Part shown: positions 10,661-20,632 of the stretch, one piece after another
Layout of the letters: every line of letters starts with the position of its first letter
Numbering within the stretch: the first letter of the stretch is position 1
Source: Oreohelix idahoensis
Taxonomy: Eukaryota > Mollusca > Gastropoda > Stylommatophora > Oreohelicidae
DNA length: 64,000 nucleotides
Direction of reading: 5' to 3'
Assembly (NCBI GenBank): GCA_024509875.1
Contig: JAMPIV010013730.1
Location: forward strand, 302,105-366,104
Notes under the pieces: model-generated
Database searches by the model: none
Told to the model about the DNA's origin: nothing
Seen by the model: only the letters and a program-made list of their open reading frames with translations
Position numbers and translations under genes: made by a program

Positions 10661-11990
10661 CAAGGGGCTTGACATAAGTCTTGGGCCTGACCATGAAGGA
10701 CATGTCACAGAGCGCTGAAATTTTGTACAGTGTTTATTCCTTTTCAATATAGCCACCGTCTGAATTGACATACTTCTGCCATCTCTGCTTGACCTTGAAA
10801 AGACCTTGGGAGTAAAACACCCTATTTTTCAAACTAAACCAGTCATCACATGCCAGTATAACTTCTTCATCGCTGTCAAAATGATTTCCTTTTAGCTGTT
10901 TTTTAAAGATTTGGGAATAGAAAAAAGTCTGATGGAGCCAAATCTGGAGAATATGGTGGGTGTGGAAGAATTTCAATATTCAAATCGTTGGCTGCTAGCT
11001 GCACAAGCCGTGCTTTGTGAGAGAGCGCGTGTCTTGAAGCAAAGGAAGATTTTGAGTGCGCATTATTCCTCGTTTCCTGGTCACAACCTTTCTTAGTTTT
11101 GTGAGAAGATCTGCATAGTACTGTCCATTAACTGTGTTGCCACGAGGCAGATAATCTTTCAACAGGACACCTTTGGCGTCTCAAAAGACAGTCAGCATCA
11201 CTTTTCCTGCAGATTTCTGCGCTCTCGGCTTGACTGGTGTTGGGGAGCCCGGGGTTTTCCATTGCATGCTGGCAATTTTGGATTCGGGGTCATAATGGTG
11301 TACCCAAGTCTCATCTTCTGTCACCATGGTCTCCAAAACGTTTTTTGACTGACACTTTTTGAGCAACTGTTGACAGCAATTTACCCTCGTTTGCTTCTGT
11401 TCACGTGTCAACAGTCGCGGAACCCAGCGTGCACACACTTTTCTCATGTTCAGTCTGTTGTGTAAAATTCTATAAACCGTTCTTTCATTTAGTTTTACTC
11501 TACTAGCTATCTCCACAATTGTCATTTTTCGATCCTGGTCAATGATTTTCTTCACTCTTGTTGCATTTTCATCGTTGCACTCAGAGGCTGGTCTACCAGA
11601 TCTTGGCAGATCAGCAACATTTGAGCGGCCGCACTTAAACTGTTGACACCAGTTTTTTACTGAAGTATATGAAGGAGAAGAATCACGAAACACTGGTTCC
11701 ATCTCCCTGTGTATTTCTGTAGGTGTTTTTCCTTGAAACATCAGAAATTTTATCACAGCTCTGGCCTCCTTCTTTCCCATTGTTTTGTCAAATCTTTGGA
11801 GCAGCAGATCCGGTCAATAGGGTACATTGCGCCGTGCACCGTAGCGTGAAAACCCATTGAAGAAACAATTTCGTACTTCACACATTCAGTGCAAATATGA
11901 TGAACTTTAAATGTGCCAAGTTTCATTTTCCTCCTGTGACTCCTTCATGGTCCTTCATGGTCAGGACCAAGACTTATGTCAAGTCCCTTG
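10661..11990 (-). mobile_element. mariner transposon, copy 2
   Basis: A 1330-bp element with the same ends as copy 1 ('CAAGGGGCTTGACATAAGTC' on the left, '...ACTTATGTCAAGTCCCTTG' on the right) and TA at 10659-10660 and 11991-11992. A 10-bp duplication ('TCCTTCATGG' twice) lies just inside the right TIR. Only 20 bp separate its left end from the TA that closes copy 1. Confidence 0.95.
10734..11780 (-). pseudogene. mariner transposase (copy 2), inactivated
   Basis: Begins at ATG 11780 ('MGKKEARAVIKFLMFQGK') and reads without interruption through the DNA-binding half and the first catalytic block ('EDETWVHHYDPESK') to 11181. There a TGA replaces the Trp of 'VFWDG'. The frame then continues, and a one-base A insertion near 10903 shifts the end, leaving 'GNHFDSDEEVILACDDWF' in another frame down to 10734. 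These two lesions differ from the three in copy 1, so the two copies decayed separately. Confidence 0.92.
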
Positions 11991-12179
11991 TACTCATAGG
12001 AAAATAGGAGAATTTTAACATTTTTATTTTCATTAAGTGTTACAGTTTCAATAAAACCTAAAAATGCCGTACAGCTGCTCCACATTTTAAAAATATGTTT
12101 TTGCTTAATACACACTTTGTCTTTGCTTGATTATTTTTTTCTAAGCCAGTGAAAAGATGTTTATTCTGATTAGCTAGAT

Positions 12180-12504
12180 CATCGTTTCTCAACCTTTTTA
12201 CCCTGGCGGAAACCTTGAAATAATTTTTCAGGACTCATGGAATCCCTGAATGAAAATTATTATATCTTTAGCTCACGGTGATTTTAATTAATGTTATTTA
12301 CATCACGAAAATTTATTGACAATGTTGTATTGTAAAGCTACTAAAAACTATGGGCCCAAGCAATATGAATAAAAAATTTAGCCTAAGACATAGTTTTATG
12401 CACGACTTTGAAAGAAAAAAACCCATTTATTGTTGTTTTTTTTAATCACGATGTCTTGCGGAACCCCTGGCGACCTCTCGCGGAAACCCGGTTGAGAAAC
12501 GCTG
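12180..12504. mobile_element. hAT-type MITE with perfect 8-bp target duplication
   Basis: A 325-bp non-coding element with terminal inverted repeats: the left end starts 'CATCGTTTCTCAACC' and the complement of the right end is 'CAGCGTTTCTCAACC'. It is bounded by identical 8-bp repeats AGCTAGAT at 12172-12179 and 12505-12512. An 8-bp duplication with short C-A-G-type ends is the hAT superfamily signature. No transposase frame inside, so it depends on an autonomous relative. Confidence 0.88.
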
Positions 12505-12512
12505 AGCTAGAT

Positions 12513-13382
12513 GATAGGGGTAGACTGTTTCACTTTTTTGCGTGAGTGTGTTTTTGAGTGTTGGTTTATTTTAGCTAGTTTAAACTGTCGATATTACTTT
12601 AACAGGCGTGTGTGTTTGTATTTCTGTGTCACTAGTTCTAACTGCTCGTAAGCTCCCACTGCAGCCGGCACCCTTGTAAGAAGCCTGCTCGATATCATTC
12701 GTATTCCTGTGGTACTGTTAACGAGCAATCTAGTCTTGTCAATATCTGGTTTTCAAATCATGCCTTATATGGCTCGCATTATTTACTGGTAAAAGGCAAC
12801 GCACGTATTAAAATGTTAAACAAAATCAACTTGATATATGTCAACAATGGCCAAGTGCCCTTAACATCCAAAGCGATCTGCAATTTACCGATCCAGTCCA
12901 TTTTTTATACAGATAGCTTCATAATGCGCCTACTATTCGTAGGTACTATTCACACATTTCATGTCCGATTTAGCAACATAGTATTTATCATAAAAACGGA
13001 TTATTTCATTCCATTTTAACAACATAGCTTTTTTCACAAAAAGGCTTATTTCATTCCATTATAACGTAAGTTCATATACTTCAAATAATAGTAGATTTCC
13101 ATTCAGTTGACACGAACCATCTATACATGTAAGTGGCTTTTTTCTAACACTTGAAGTTCGGCCATTGTCATCCACACACCAGACGATAATAATCCCATAT
13201 CTTCAAAGAATACAAAGGACGTTCATCACATAACAACACGAAACTCATCCATACCGATACATTTCTGCACGATAAATACTTTCAAATGAGATTTCCCATT
13301 TGACACGTAAAATGTATCGAAACAACTAAAATATTACATCCGCCACGTTTGGAACCAACTCTTCCTTATCGTGTTTTACTTT
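12513..13382. other. Unannotated spacer
   Basis: AT-rich sequence with weak internal repeats ('TTATTTCATTCCATT' occurs twice near 13000-13060). No gene recognised. Confidence 0.3.
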
Positions 13383-13682
13383 ATCACTGTCATTAGCCAT
13401 CACTGTCATTAGCCATCACTGTCATTAGCCATCGCTGTCATTAGCCATCGCTGTCATTAGCCATCGCTGTCATTAGCCATCACTCTCATTAGCCATCGCT
13501 GTCATTAGCCATCGCTGTCATTAGCCATCGCTGTCATTAGCCATCGCTGTCATTAGCCATCACTGTCATTAGCCATCGCTGTCCTTAGCCATCGCTGTCA
13601 TTAGCCATCGCTGTCATTAGCCATCACTGTCATTAGCCATCGCTGTCATTAGCCATCACTGTCATTAGCCATCACTATCATT
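13383..13682 (+). repeat. 16-bp minisatellite
   Basis: About 18 copies of a 16-bp unit, ATCRCTGTCATTAGCC, where R alternates between A and G along the array. A few units carry single changes ('CTCTCATT', 'GTCCTTAG'). There are no unique spacers, so this is not a CRISPR array. Confidence 0.95.
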
Positions 13683-13689
13683 CATTCTT

Positions 13690-13890
13690 GTCGGCGTCTG
13701 TGGCCTAATGGATATGAACGCAGTTTCATAATCCAGATATACCAGGTTCGAAACCTGCTGCAGGCGGTTTGGTAGCAGATCGCTTTGTGTGGATTTTTAA
13801 CAATGGTATAAGCGCCGTACCGTTCAGAAAGCAATGGCAAACTACTGAATGAAAAAATTGCCTAGAAAAATCACAAACAGCCAATAAAAG
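13690..13890 (+). repeat. tRNA-derived SINE (tRNA-Arg-like head)
   Basis: The head resembles a tRNA: A-box 'TGTGGCCTAATGGAT' and B-box 'GGTTCGAAACC' (about 13746-13756) in the right order and spacing for an RNA polymerase III promoter. The anticodon arm does not fold cleanly. The body continues with 'GGCAAACTACTGAATG' and 'AAAATTGCCTAGAAAAATC'. It is a SINE rather than a working tRNA gene. Confidence 0.62.
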
Positions 13891-14048
13891 CTGGGGTTGA
13901 TTGCCACGTCCTGTAAAGGATACGCAACTAACTTTTATCATTCATTCATTTTTCTTGTTGCTCCCCGTGGAGTTGCCATCCATATATACATCCTCATAAT
14001 AATTACCTCGTACGATATGTCTAATGGAACAATACTCCTTTTATTTTT

Positions 14049-14143
14049 AAACATAAAACTTTGCCTCGTTTTGGCGTGGCGCGTCCCGTTCAACCTAGTC
14101 GGTTATATTAGGGCGCATGTCCAAATATAAAAGACCTTCAGGT
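14049..14143 (+). repeat. Direct repeat, left copy
   Basis: About 90 bp ('TCGTTTTGGCG...', 'GCGTCCCGTTCAACCTAGTC', 'GGTTATATTAGGGCGCATGT', 'CCAAATATAAAAGACCTT') present again at 14430-14525 with only a few changes. Each copy ends with a TATA-like ATATAAAAG. Confidence 0.85.
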
Positions 14144-14429
14144 CACTTACAGTAGGCCTCTTATTTCTTTGTCTGCTCATAGACGCCTGAGAACTACGGG
14201 AGGCGAGGACTACTTTTTGTTCAGGAATAATATAAATGTTGTAATATCTGTGATATCTAAGTACACAAGAAGAAATATGCACGTCTGCGTCAAAAAATCA
14301 AGTTCATTCTCTTTTATGACTGCTAGAATGAGAACATTTCATTCTCAGTATCTGACTCTCCAAATCATATTCAAACCATGGCAATACTTAACTCTTAAGG
14401 GACGGGAGGCTTTCTTTTTTTTTTTTTTT

Positions 14430-14525
14430 GTAAATAAAATTTTGTCTCGTTTTGGCGAGGCGCGTCCCGTTCAACCTAGTCGGTTATATTAGGGCGCATG
14501 TCCAAATATAAAAGACCTTTAGGTG
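14430..14525 (+). repeat. Direct repeat, right copy
   Basis: Second copy of the 14049-14143 repeat, preceded by a poly-T run. The two copies enclose about 290 bp without coding capacity. This could be a very small terminal-repeat element or a local duplication. Confidence 0.85.
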
Positions 14526-14963
14526 TGGAGAATTAGTTATGGGATAGTTATGACGGGAGGCTAGTATTAATGAATGCTTTTTGTAGGCACTCGAGAGACC
14601 AGTTTCCGAAGTTCGATATATTTGAATTTTGTTTTCTTTTCTCCGGATTTTATATTTAATTAATCCTCATTCAGTTTTTTGTACAACTATGTTAACACAT
14701 AATAAATACCTGCACTAATCCTACACACCTAATAGTGTTGTAAAACATTATTTATCTAGTCTCCATTTTGCATGAAATCATAATTTATTTAAATAGTTCG
14801 CATATACGGGTATTCAATTGGAGAAAAAAAAACGAAACTACGGGAAGAACTTCCAAAACGAAAAAAAACCCTAAAAATACGACCTCGCAATTGAAGCCCT
14901 ATTACTCAAGTCAAGAGGAATGAATTGGTATCCAATTTCCAAGGCTTTAAATACGAAAAGTTA
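14526..14963. other. Unannotated AT-rich spacer
   Basis: No gene or repeat recognised. Confidence 0.3.
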
Positions 14964-15116
14964 CCAAAATTAGTCCAGCCTTCACTTTCTTTCCTTTCCC
15001 TGACGAAGGCCTTGTGGCCGTAACGTTGGCTATTTTCTTTGTATTTTGTCCTCGTAAGACGAATCACCTTTTTTCGATTTTTTTTTTTCCCCCACACTAT
15101 TCCAAAATTAGTCCAG
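14964..15116 (+). mobile_element. 123-bp insertion flanked by 15-bp direct repeats, with a hammerhead-like core
   Basis: The 15-bp sequence CCAAAATTAGTCCAG occurs at 14964-14978 and again at 15102-15116, which looks like a target-site duplication made by retroposition. The 123 bp between contain 'CTGACGA', then 'GGCC-TTGT-GGCC' (a perfect 4-bp stem) and 'GTAACG', and end in a T-rich run. CTGANGA-stem-GAAA is the hammerhead ribozyme core; here the second box reads GTAA and one extra A precedes the stem. I call the insertion with fair confidence and the ribozyme resemblance with little. Confidence 0.5.
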
Positions 15117-15729
15117 TAGAGTTTGAGTTTTTTGACGCAGACTGACACACGTAAATCCACTATTCTCTCACTTTGTTAACTGTATAGCCGGTTGCATTTA
15201 GTGCTTCTCAGTGGCTGTCTAAATCTGTTGTTTTATGGTTTCTTCCGGCGGTTATGGTTGACAAGGAATCCTTAAGGAGCACTATCTTAACTCTGGCATA
15301 ATCCTGGTTTTTGTGAAGTTATCCTTAAGAGTAGGATGCAAAACCACCAACTAGGACCTGGGCGCCAAACACTACATGTTGCCAATTTCTTTAAGTTATA
15401 ACAAAACTAGATTTGGACAAGAAAGGAGACAAAATCAACAGTACATGTGCATACACAATCAATAAGTCCACCCGTGTGTTACCGAGGTCCGAAAGGGGAG
15501 CAAAGAATAGACTATTGTAACCTTTCACACAGGTCGTAAGAAGCGATTAAGTAGTGCTGGACATGGGGCAGGCTTTCCTTTCCTGTAGACATTTTAAGCC
15601 ACACAAAAAGTTCAACAAATCAATATGGACAAGTCAACTAAAGAATATAATTCAATTCAGCGATCCAAGACAGAAGGTCCTAAGGTAAGGAAAATTGCCA
15701 GTATTTAACTGATAACACGAACCAGAAAA

Positions 15730-16035
15730 GTGCCACCGACACAAGAGTTGAGAAGAAGACGCTGGCAATATGTCAGGACACACACACACACACAGGAAAC
15801 CTGTTGATAGTATTACAAGGCAGTCCTTGTTCTGGAGTCTCCAGGGTAAGACAAGTGGAGGAAAACCAAAGATAACGCGGAGAAAAGAACTGCAGACATG
15901 AAAGGACTCAGGAAGACATGGAAAGACCATGAGCTGATGGCACAGGACAGGAAGATTTGGTATTAGTTTGTTGAACGCCTATGTTCCTTGGGGAGCTGAC
16001 CGGCGATGATTATGATGATTGATGATGATGAATCA
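15730..16035 (+). mobile_element. 3' fragment of an RTE-type LINE
   Basis: Shifted frames carry 'VWSLQGKTSGGKPKITRR', which corresponds to the 'TPEGKRKRGRPKTTWRR' block of the LINE end at 57238-57675. It ends in a GATGATTATGATGATTGATGATGATG-type tail (16005-16030), the RTE 3' terminus. Heavily 5'-truncated and decayed. A short CA run lies at 15779-15794. Confidence 0.62.
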
Positions 16036-16194
16036 ATAAGTCACTGTAAAGTATAAATAAAGTGCCTACAACAGCAACAATGACCCATTTAGTTTAGTGC
16101 AAATATTTATGACTACCAGTTGAAAATCAAATCCATGTTAAAAATTCAGAGTAATCAAATTAAGTGACATAAAAGACAGGGGTGGGCACACGTG

Positions 16195-16360
16195 ATGGAA
16201 GTGTTTTATTCATTATCAACACCATTTCCGTTTGCGTTCTTTAAGGAATACGGAGCCACCTCATTAGCGGTTCCTCTTGCAGGAAGCCTGGATTAGGCAT
16301 TCACATGCTGTTGCTGTAGTAGTTTCTGTGGTAATTCGTTTTACGTGGTTGTGACGTGTA
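16195..16360 (+). repeat. Dispersed repeat, family 1 (copy 2)
   Basis: Diverged relative of 18634-18890: shares 'AGGAAGCCT' and 'GTTTCTGTGGTAATTCGTTT' (compare 'GGTCTCTGTGACAATCTATT') followed by 'TTACGTG'. No coding capacity. Confidence 0.42.
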
Positions 16361-16529
16361 ATGTAAATATAGCCACAGACATTCGACGACCTTTGCTTCC
16401 TCGGTTACTGTTTACGTTTTGCGAAGGCAAAAGCACTCAATTCGCTGTCTGTTGACTCACTTTTGAAGCCACGCTTATTTTTCCTGTCTTTCTTGCGCTA
16501 ACGAGTTGTTTACCTATTTTTGCAACATG

Positions 16530-16745
16530 CCAGATAACAGGGGAGCGAACCGGTCTGTTTATCTGAGTTCTCATGCGAGCGGATCTGTCAATCATCGGAT
16601 AGTGACAGAAAGCACGTGGGGGAACAGACCATACTCGGTAGCAAAATCAAAGGGCGATAATAATATTTCCCGATTACCTTTGATGTCCGACATTCTCAGG
16701 GGACTTAAGTATTTGATCTACGGCAGGGGGAGATAATCTAAGAAG
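16530..16745 (+). repeat. Dispersed repeat, family 2 (copy 1)
   Basis: Matches 52035-52225 in ordered blocks: 'ATAGTGACAGA', 'ATCAAAGGGCGATAA' (other copy 'ATCAAGGGCGATAA'), 'TTCTCAGGGGACTTAAG' (other copy 'TTCTCAGGGGGACTTAAG') and a GGGGGAGATAA end. A 76-codon frame crosses it but is not conserved in the other copy, so I do not call a gene. Confidence 0.55.
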
Positions 16746-18064
16746 GCCCGTTCGTCTTGGGGATTATTCTGTTTTTCTGGTAATAATATAAGTTGTGCTT
16801 AAGTGTTAATTGTGTTAAAGTTTTATCTTTTTTTTTTCACTGTGATCCCTAGCGTTAAGACTAGAGAAATAGCAAACGCGTAGATATTTTCTTACCAGTG
16901 GTTCAGTAATGTAAAATCCATCCACCATTTCTTTTCACCAGAAGATACGGTTTAGCTGACTAAATAATGCTATGAGTGACGGATAAAGTGACAGAGTAGA
17001 ATGCGCATTATATTTCATTGTGTGTAATTATATAGTGACTAGCATTTAATATCATGTGTAAAAACGATAGACGCCGACAATCAACTAGCTAGTAATGACA
17101 GGCGATATTTGTTAAGGGAGCATAGTCGTTCTTAAATTATAACTGACATTGTGCTCTGGTTGTTTTACCGGGGGGGGGGGGGGGGGGAGGCTGCATGCTT
17201 TTACCAAACCCGTACTCGGTAAGCGACGCACGTTAGTACAGGCTTAAGATACCGTGTGCCTTTTAATTTAATTAGGTGACGGAGAGGATAAGAGATCATA
17301 CCTTACGCTTGATAGCATAGGTTATTGTAATTTTGGTTAAATGTTTTGTTTTCTTCCTAATACAGTGCTTGATCAAAACCCAGCAGCCAGTGGTTTTCTA
17401 TTGTGGTTTTTTCCTCAGTTACTGAAGGAATAATAGTTGTCGTTTTTTCCTTGGCGTTCGTCCCCGTACCGGTGTGAACAGGAATTGCCAGGGCGACATA
17501 CTAACATTTTTAACTGTAAATTTGAGTAATTGGACTTACAAAATACCCAGATTTTTCCATTCAATTTTATCAGCCCGCTGTGGCAATATACATAACATTT
17601 TTTCCCGGCTTCTGACAGTCGTTTTTCCAAGTGGATTTTATCCAGGAGAATACGCTGTTTCATAATCGGTACTCACCCCAGAGCAAGCCGATAGGAGTAT
17701 CATCATCATCATAACTAACAATTTTAGCAATCCTATGTTTTCCTGCTGTTTACTAAGAGTGCCATATCTCAGAGAGTTCCGGCATTAACTGTTCTAGGTG
17801 TCAATTGTGTATCCAGAAATCTACCACCAAATTAGGCGTTCCCCGTGTAAAAATTAATTATTATCGGAGGGACTGGGGCCGATTCGGATGATACCAACTA
17901 CTGGACTTTATATGCACATTCATGGATTATTCTTCCAAAACATTGTTTCACCAGATTAGGTAAGGAGCGAATGAGTGGCCACGTATAACAGAGAAAAGAG
18001 AGAGAGTGAAATATTTTCTTTTGTTACAGGAAACATTGTACCTGCAAACTTCTGTTTCTTTTAA
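16746..18064. other. Unannotated spacer with an 18-base G run
   Basis: Contains an uninterrupted G tract at about 17170-17187, and otherwise AT-rich sequence with no recognisable gene. Frames near 17415-17665 on both strands lack family features. Confidence 0.35.
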
Positions 18065-18632
18065 ATATTGTTTAATTTTTACTAGATAGCATGTTAGTGG
18101 GACTTGTTTTATTCTTTACTGTCTATTCTACATCCTAGTCTTAATCTTTGACCTTTTGGGTTATTAACTTCCTTTGGGATCCTTCTTTTCTCAACAAGGG
18201 GGAGGGCACTTATTGGGTTATTTTCCTATGTCTGTAAACATGATTATATTGATATATATATGTTTGATGTTGTAAAGTTTAAGTGATAATAAACTAAACA
18301 AAACTTAACTTAGTGTGTTGGTCAGACCCATACCCAATTATACATAGTTTTTCACGTTTGTGCGTATTGTTGTCACATAATTATGTGTGCGTGGGTGAGT
18401 GTAGTGTAACTTATATTTCATATAGGGAGAGAAAGGTCGTCTGATATTAGACTATAGTCGTATAGATAGGCTGGACTAGAGAAACTACTCATTCCAGAGA
18501 CTGATCTTCCTCTTACACTATTCCCTCGTGAAAATCTATTTCTTACACCTTTATTCTCACATATTTTACCACTATCACCTCTGCTCAGACGGGACCATAA
18601 ATATCTTCTGACCTATCTGTAAAAATTTATGA
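18065..18632 (+). repeat. Inverted-repeat arm, left (LTR-like repeat)
   Basis: About 0.55 kb that is the diverged reverse complement of 20066-20600. Shared blocks in order: 'TTTACTGTCTAT', 'TTGACCTTTTGGGTTATTAA', 'GATGTTGTAAAGTTTAA', an AATAAAC poly(A)-like signal, 'TTGGTCAGACCCATACCCA', 'TAGTTTTTCACGTTTGTG', 'AGGCTGGACTAGAG' and 'CAGACGGGACCATAAATATC'. The poly(A)-like signal and lack of coding suggest a solo LTR family. The arms flank the exon at 19459-19662. Confidence 0.78.
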
Positions 18633-18633
18633 C

Positions 18634-18890
18634 AGTGGTGAGGTTGCCAGCCCCGTGCATCATCATCATCATCATCATCTTCTTTTTCCATCCTTATGGA
18701 GCATGGAGCTACCATTGCAGATAGCGCCCCTGGGGAAGCCTAGCCAAGGTATAAATTCTTGCAGTGGTGGTCTCTGTGACAATCTATTTTACGTGATGAG
18801 GATGCCAGTCCCACGCCCAACTTTATATCAGTCGCCTTAAGCAGCCTGAGGGTGCTGAAGTCCCATTCTGTCTTTGTCTCCCCCCCCCCC
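18634..18890 (+). repeat. Dispersed repeat, family 1 (copy 3), with ATC run and poly-C tract
   Basis: Starts 'TGAGGTTGCCAGCCCCGTGC' directly after the left arm, followed by an (ATC)n run and 'TTATGGAGCATGGAGCTACC'. 'TGAGGATGCCAGTCCCACGC' recurs near its end, followed by a C homopolymer at 18882-18894. The short Met-poly-His frame across it is not a gene. Confidence 0.55.
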
Positions 18891-19005
18891 CCCGACCCCC
18901 GACCCTCGAGAATTACACGGAGCTGGTTTTATTCTTAATGCATTAAAATGTAGGTTATATAAGAATAACCATTAAGATAATGAATCATTACGGATTAACT
19001 ACAGC

Positions 19006-19222
19006 GTTCGATTGGCAGAGGGGGCCGGGTTCGAAACACCATGGCGTCACGCTCCAGCTGTAAATGGGTACTCTGCTCTTGAGTTCGGGAAGGAAAAACC
19101 AGCGGGGAAAGGAACTGGTGACCCCACCTCTCGAAGCTAGACCTAGTTTAGTGAAGTCTCTAACACTTCACTCACCTACGGCATTATCTGTTATGGAACT
19201 ACATTTATCTTTCTTTAACCTT
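19006..19222 (+). repeat. tRNA-derived SINE, family 3 (copy 1)
   Basis: B-box 'GGGTTCGAAACACC' followed by the family body 'GCGTCACGCTCCAGCTGTAA', 'CTCTGCTCTTGAGTTCGGGA', 'AAGCTAGACCTAGTTTAGTG' and 'AACACTTCACTCACCTACGG'. The same blocks are found at 40241-40503 (-) and 42672-42930 (+). The 5' head is shortened here. Confidence 0.72.
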
Positions 19223-19240
19223 GTACACATACTGTTTAAA

Positions 19241-19380
19241 CAACTGACACACAGTATGTGTACTTATACTAACTGACACACAGTATGTGTACTTATACTA
19301 ACTGACACAATATGTGTACTTATACTAACTGACACAGTATGTGTACTTATACTAACTGACACAGTATGTGTTTTTATACT
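19241..19380 (+). repeat. 27-29-bp minisatellite
   Basis: Five copies of a unit containing 'CTGACACAGTATGTGTACTT' and ending 'ATACTAA'. The core ACACA-GTA-TGTGT is itself an interrupted palindrome. The array stops about 80 bp before the host exon at 19459. Confidence 0.88.
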
Positions 19381-19458
19381 TAAGAAACTTTCTGCCACGG
19401 GAAACAACGTTTGTGTCGTATTCTAACAATCAAATATGTTATTCCTCTTGACATCTAG

Positions 19459-19662
19459 GGCCCTGTACAAATGGCAGACGGAATGGAGGCTAGCCAGACG
19501 TACAGAAATGTCAAAGGTCATGGTTCATCGGGCACTACAATCGGTAACATCAATCATGTGCCAGTGTCACCCTTGTATCGTCCTGGTATGGGTCGAGGTC
19601 TCAATATGGTTGACCCCAGATATGGAAGCCCACAGCAACGTGGACAACGTGGAATTCAAGAG
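19459..19662 (+). CDS. Host gene exon candidate 1, unidentified disordered protein
   Basis: A 204-nt exon (68 codons, phase 0 to 0) between an acceptor '...GACATCTAG' and a donor 'CAAGAG|GTAATA'. It reads GPVQ-MADGMEASQTY..., '...NVKGHGSSGTTIGN', 'HVPVSPLYRPGMGRG', 'LNMVDPRYGSPQQRGQRG' and ends IQE. The Met at 19471 could be an initiator (G at +4), making this the first coding exon, or it may be internal. The sequence is low in hydrophobic residues and rich in Gly, Arg and Pro, so probably disordered. 'NMVDPRYG' resembles 'NYVVDPRFGGY' in exon candidate 4, which supports one gene. I do not recognise the family. Confidence 0.6.
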
Positions 19663-20065
19663 GTAATAACTATTTTAAAAATTAAACTTCGATCCTATTT
19701 TTTTTTTTTTAATCAAGTATACGGAAAAAAAAAAGAATTCACGCTGGTCTTGCGTGAATTCCAGGGTTAAACCACTAACCAAGACCGTGAAGCCTTTCCA
19801 CGCAGTCCGTCCTGCAAACAGGCAACCTTCGAGTTGACCAACCAAACGCTCAAGGGCCAGGTAGCCATTCAAGAGTTGCCCAACATTACTATTCCCCCTT
19901 GATGAAACACGTCGAGAACACAACACTGCACGCCAAGCGTGGGGAAATCACTTGGGCTCCAGACGTAACTTCAGCTTTTACCTGGTTGGCTACTTACAAG
20001 AGGACCCCACAATGGGGAGAGGACAGGCGAGGCGAGCTGGGACGTGGCTATGTGCAGCTGTCGTA

Positions 20066-20600
20066 AATTTTTAAAGATAGGTCAGAAGATATTTATGGTC
20101 CCGTCTGAGCAGAGGTGATAGTGGTAAATAAGTGAGAATAAAGGTATAGGAAATAGATTTCACGAGTGAATAGTTTAAGGGTAGAATCTGTCTCTGGATT
20201 GAGAAGATACTCTAGTCCAGCCTATATTTACGACTGTAATTTATTATAAGACAATCCTACTCTCCATACATGTAACATATACGTTTAACCACTCACATAC
20301 ACACACACAAATATGTGACTACAAGACACACAAACGTGAAAAACTATGGTTACTGGGTATGGGTCTGACCAACGCACAAAGTTTAGTTAGTTTGTTGTTT
20401 ATTATCATTTAAACTTTACAACATCGAATATCAAAAGAATCAATTACATCAAAATTACGTATAGAGAATTAACAGAATGCCTATGCCCTCCCCTCAGTGA
20501 GATGATAAGAACCCAACAAGTTAATAACCCCAAAGGTCAACAAGTTAGCAACAGGTTACGGTATATAGACAGTAAAGTGAGCAAAGTTCCTAATACGTGC
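20066..20600 (-). repeat. Inverted-repeat arm, right (LTR-like repeat)
   Basis: Diverged reverse complement of 18065-18632, with the same ordered blocks read on the - strand. The spacer between the arms is about 1.4 kb and contains a SINE, a minisatellite and exon candidate 1. Confidence 0.78.
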
Positions 20601-20632
20601 TACCCCGTAAAGTAAACAATTGTTAAAGCCTT

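Noticed and set aside
13383..13682. CRISPR-like regular array
   Set aside because: Units are contiguous 16-mers with no unique spacers; it is a minisatellite in a eukaryotic context.
13690..13765. tRNA-Arg gene
   Set aside because: A- and B-boxes are present but the acceptor and anticodon stems do not pair, and a SINE body follows.
16506..16736. 76-codon frame with a Kozak-like start
   Set aside because: Coincides with dispersed repeat family 2; the frame is not conserved in the other copy.
17170..17187. G-quadruplex regulatory element
   Set aside because: A bare G homopolymer like those at 45459, 54085 and 62648; length is unreliable in assemblies and no gene context supports a role.
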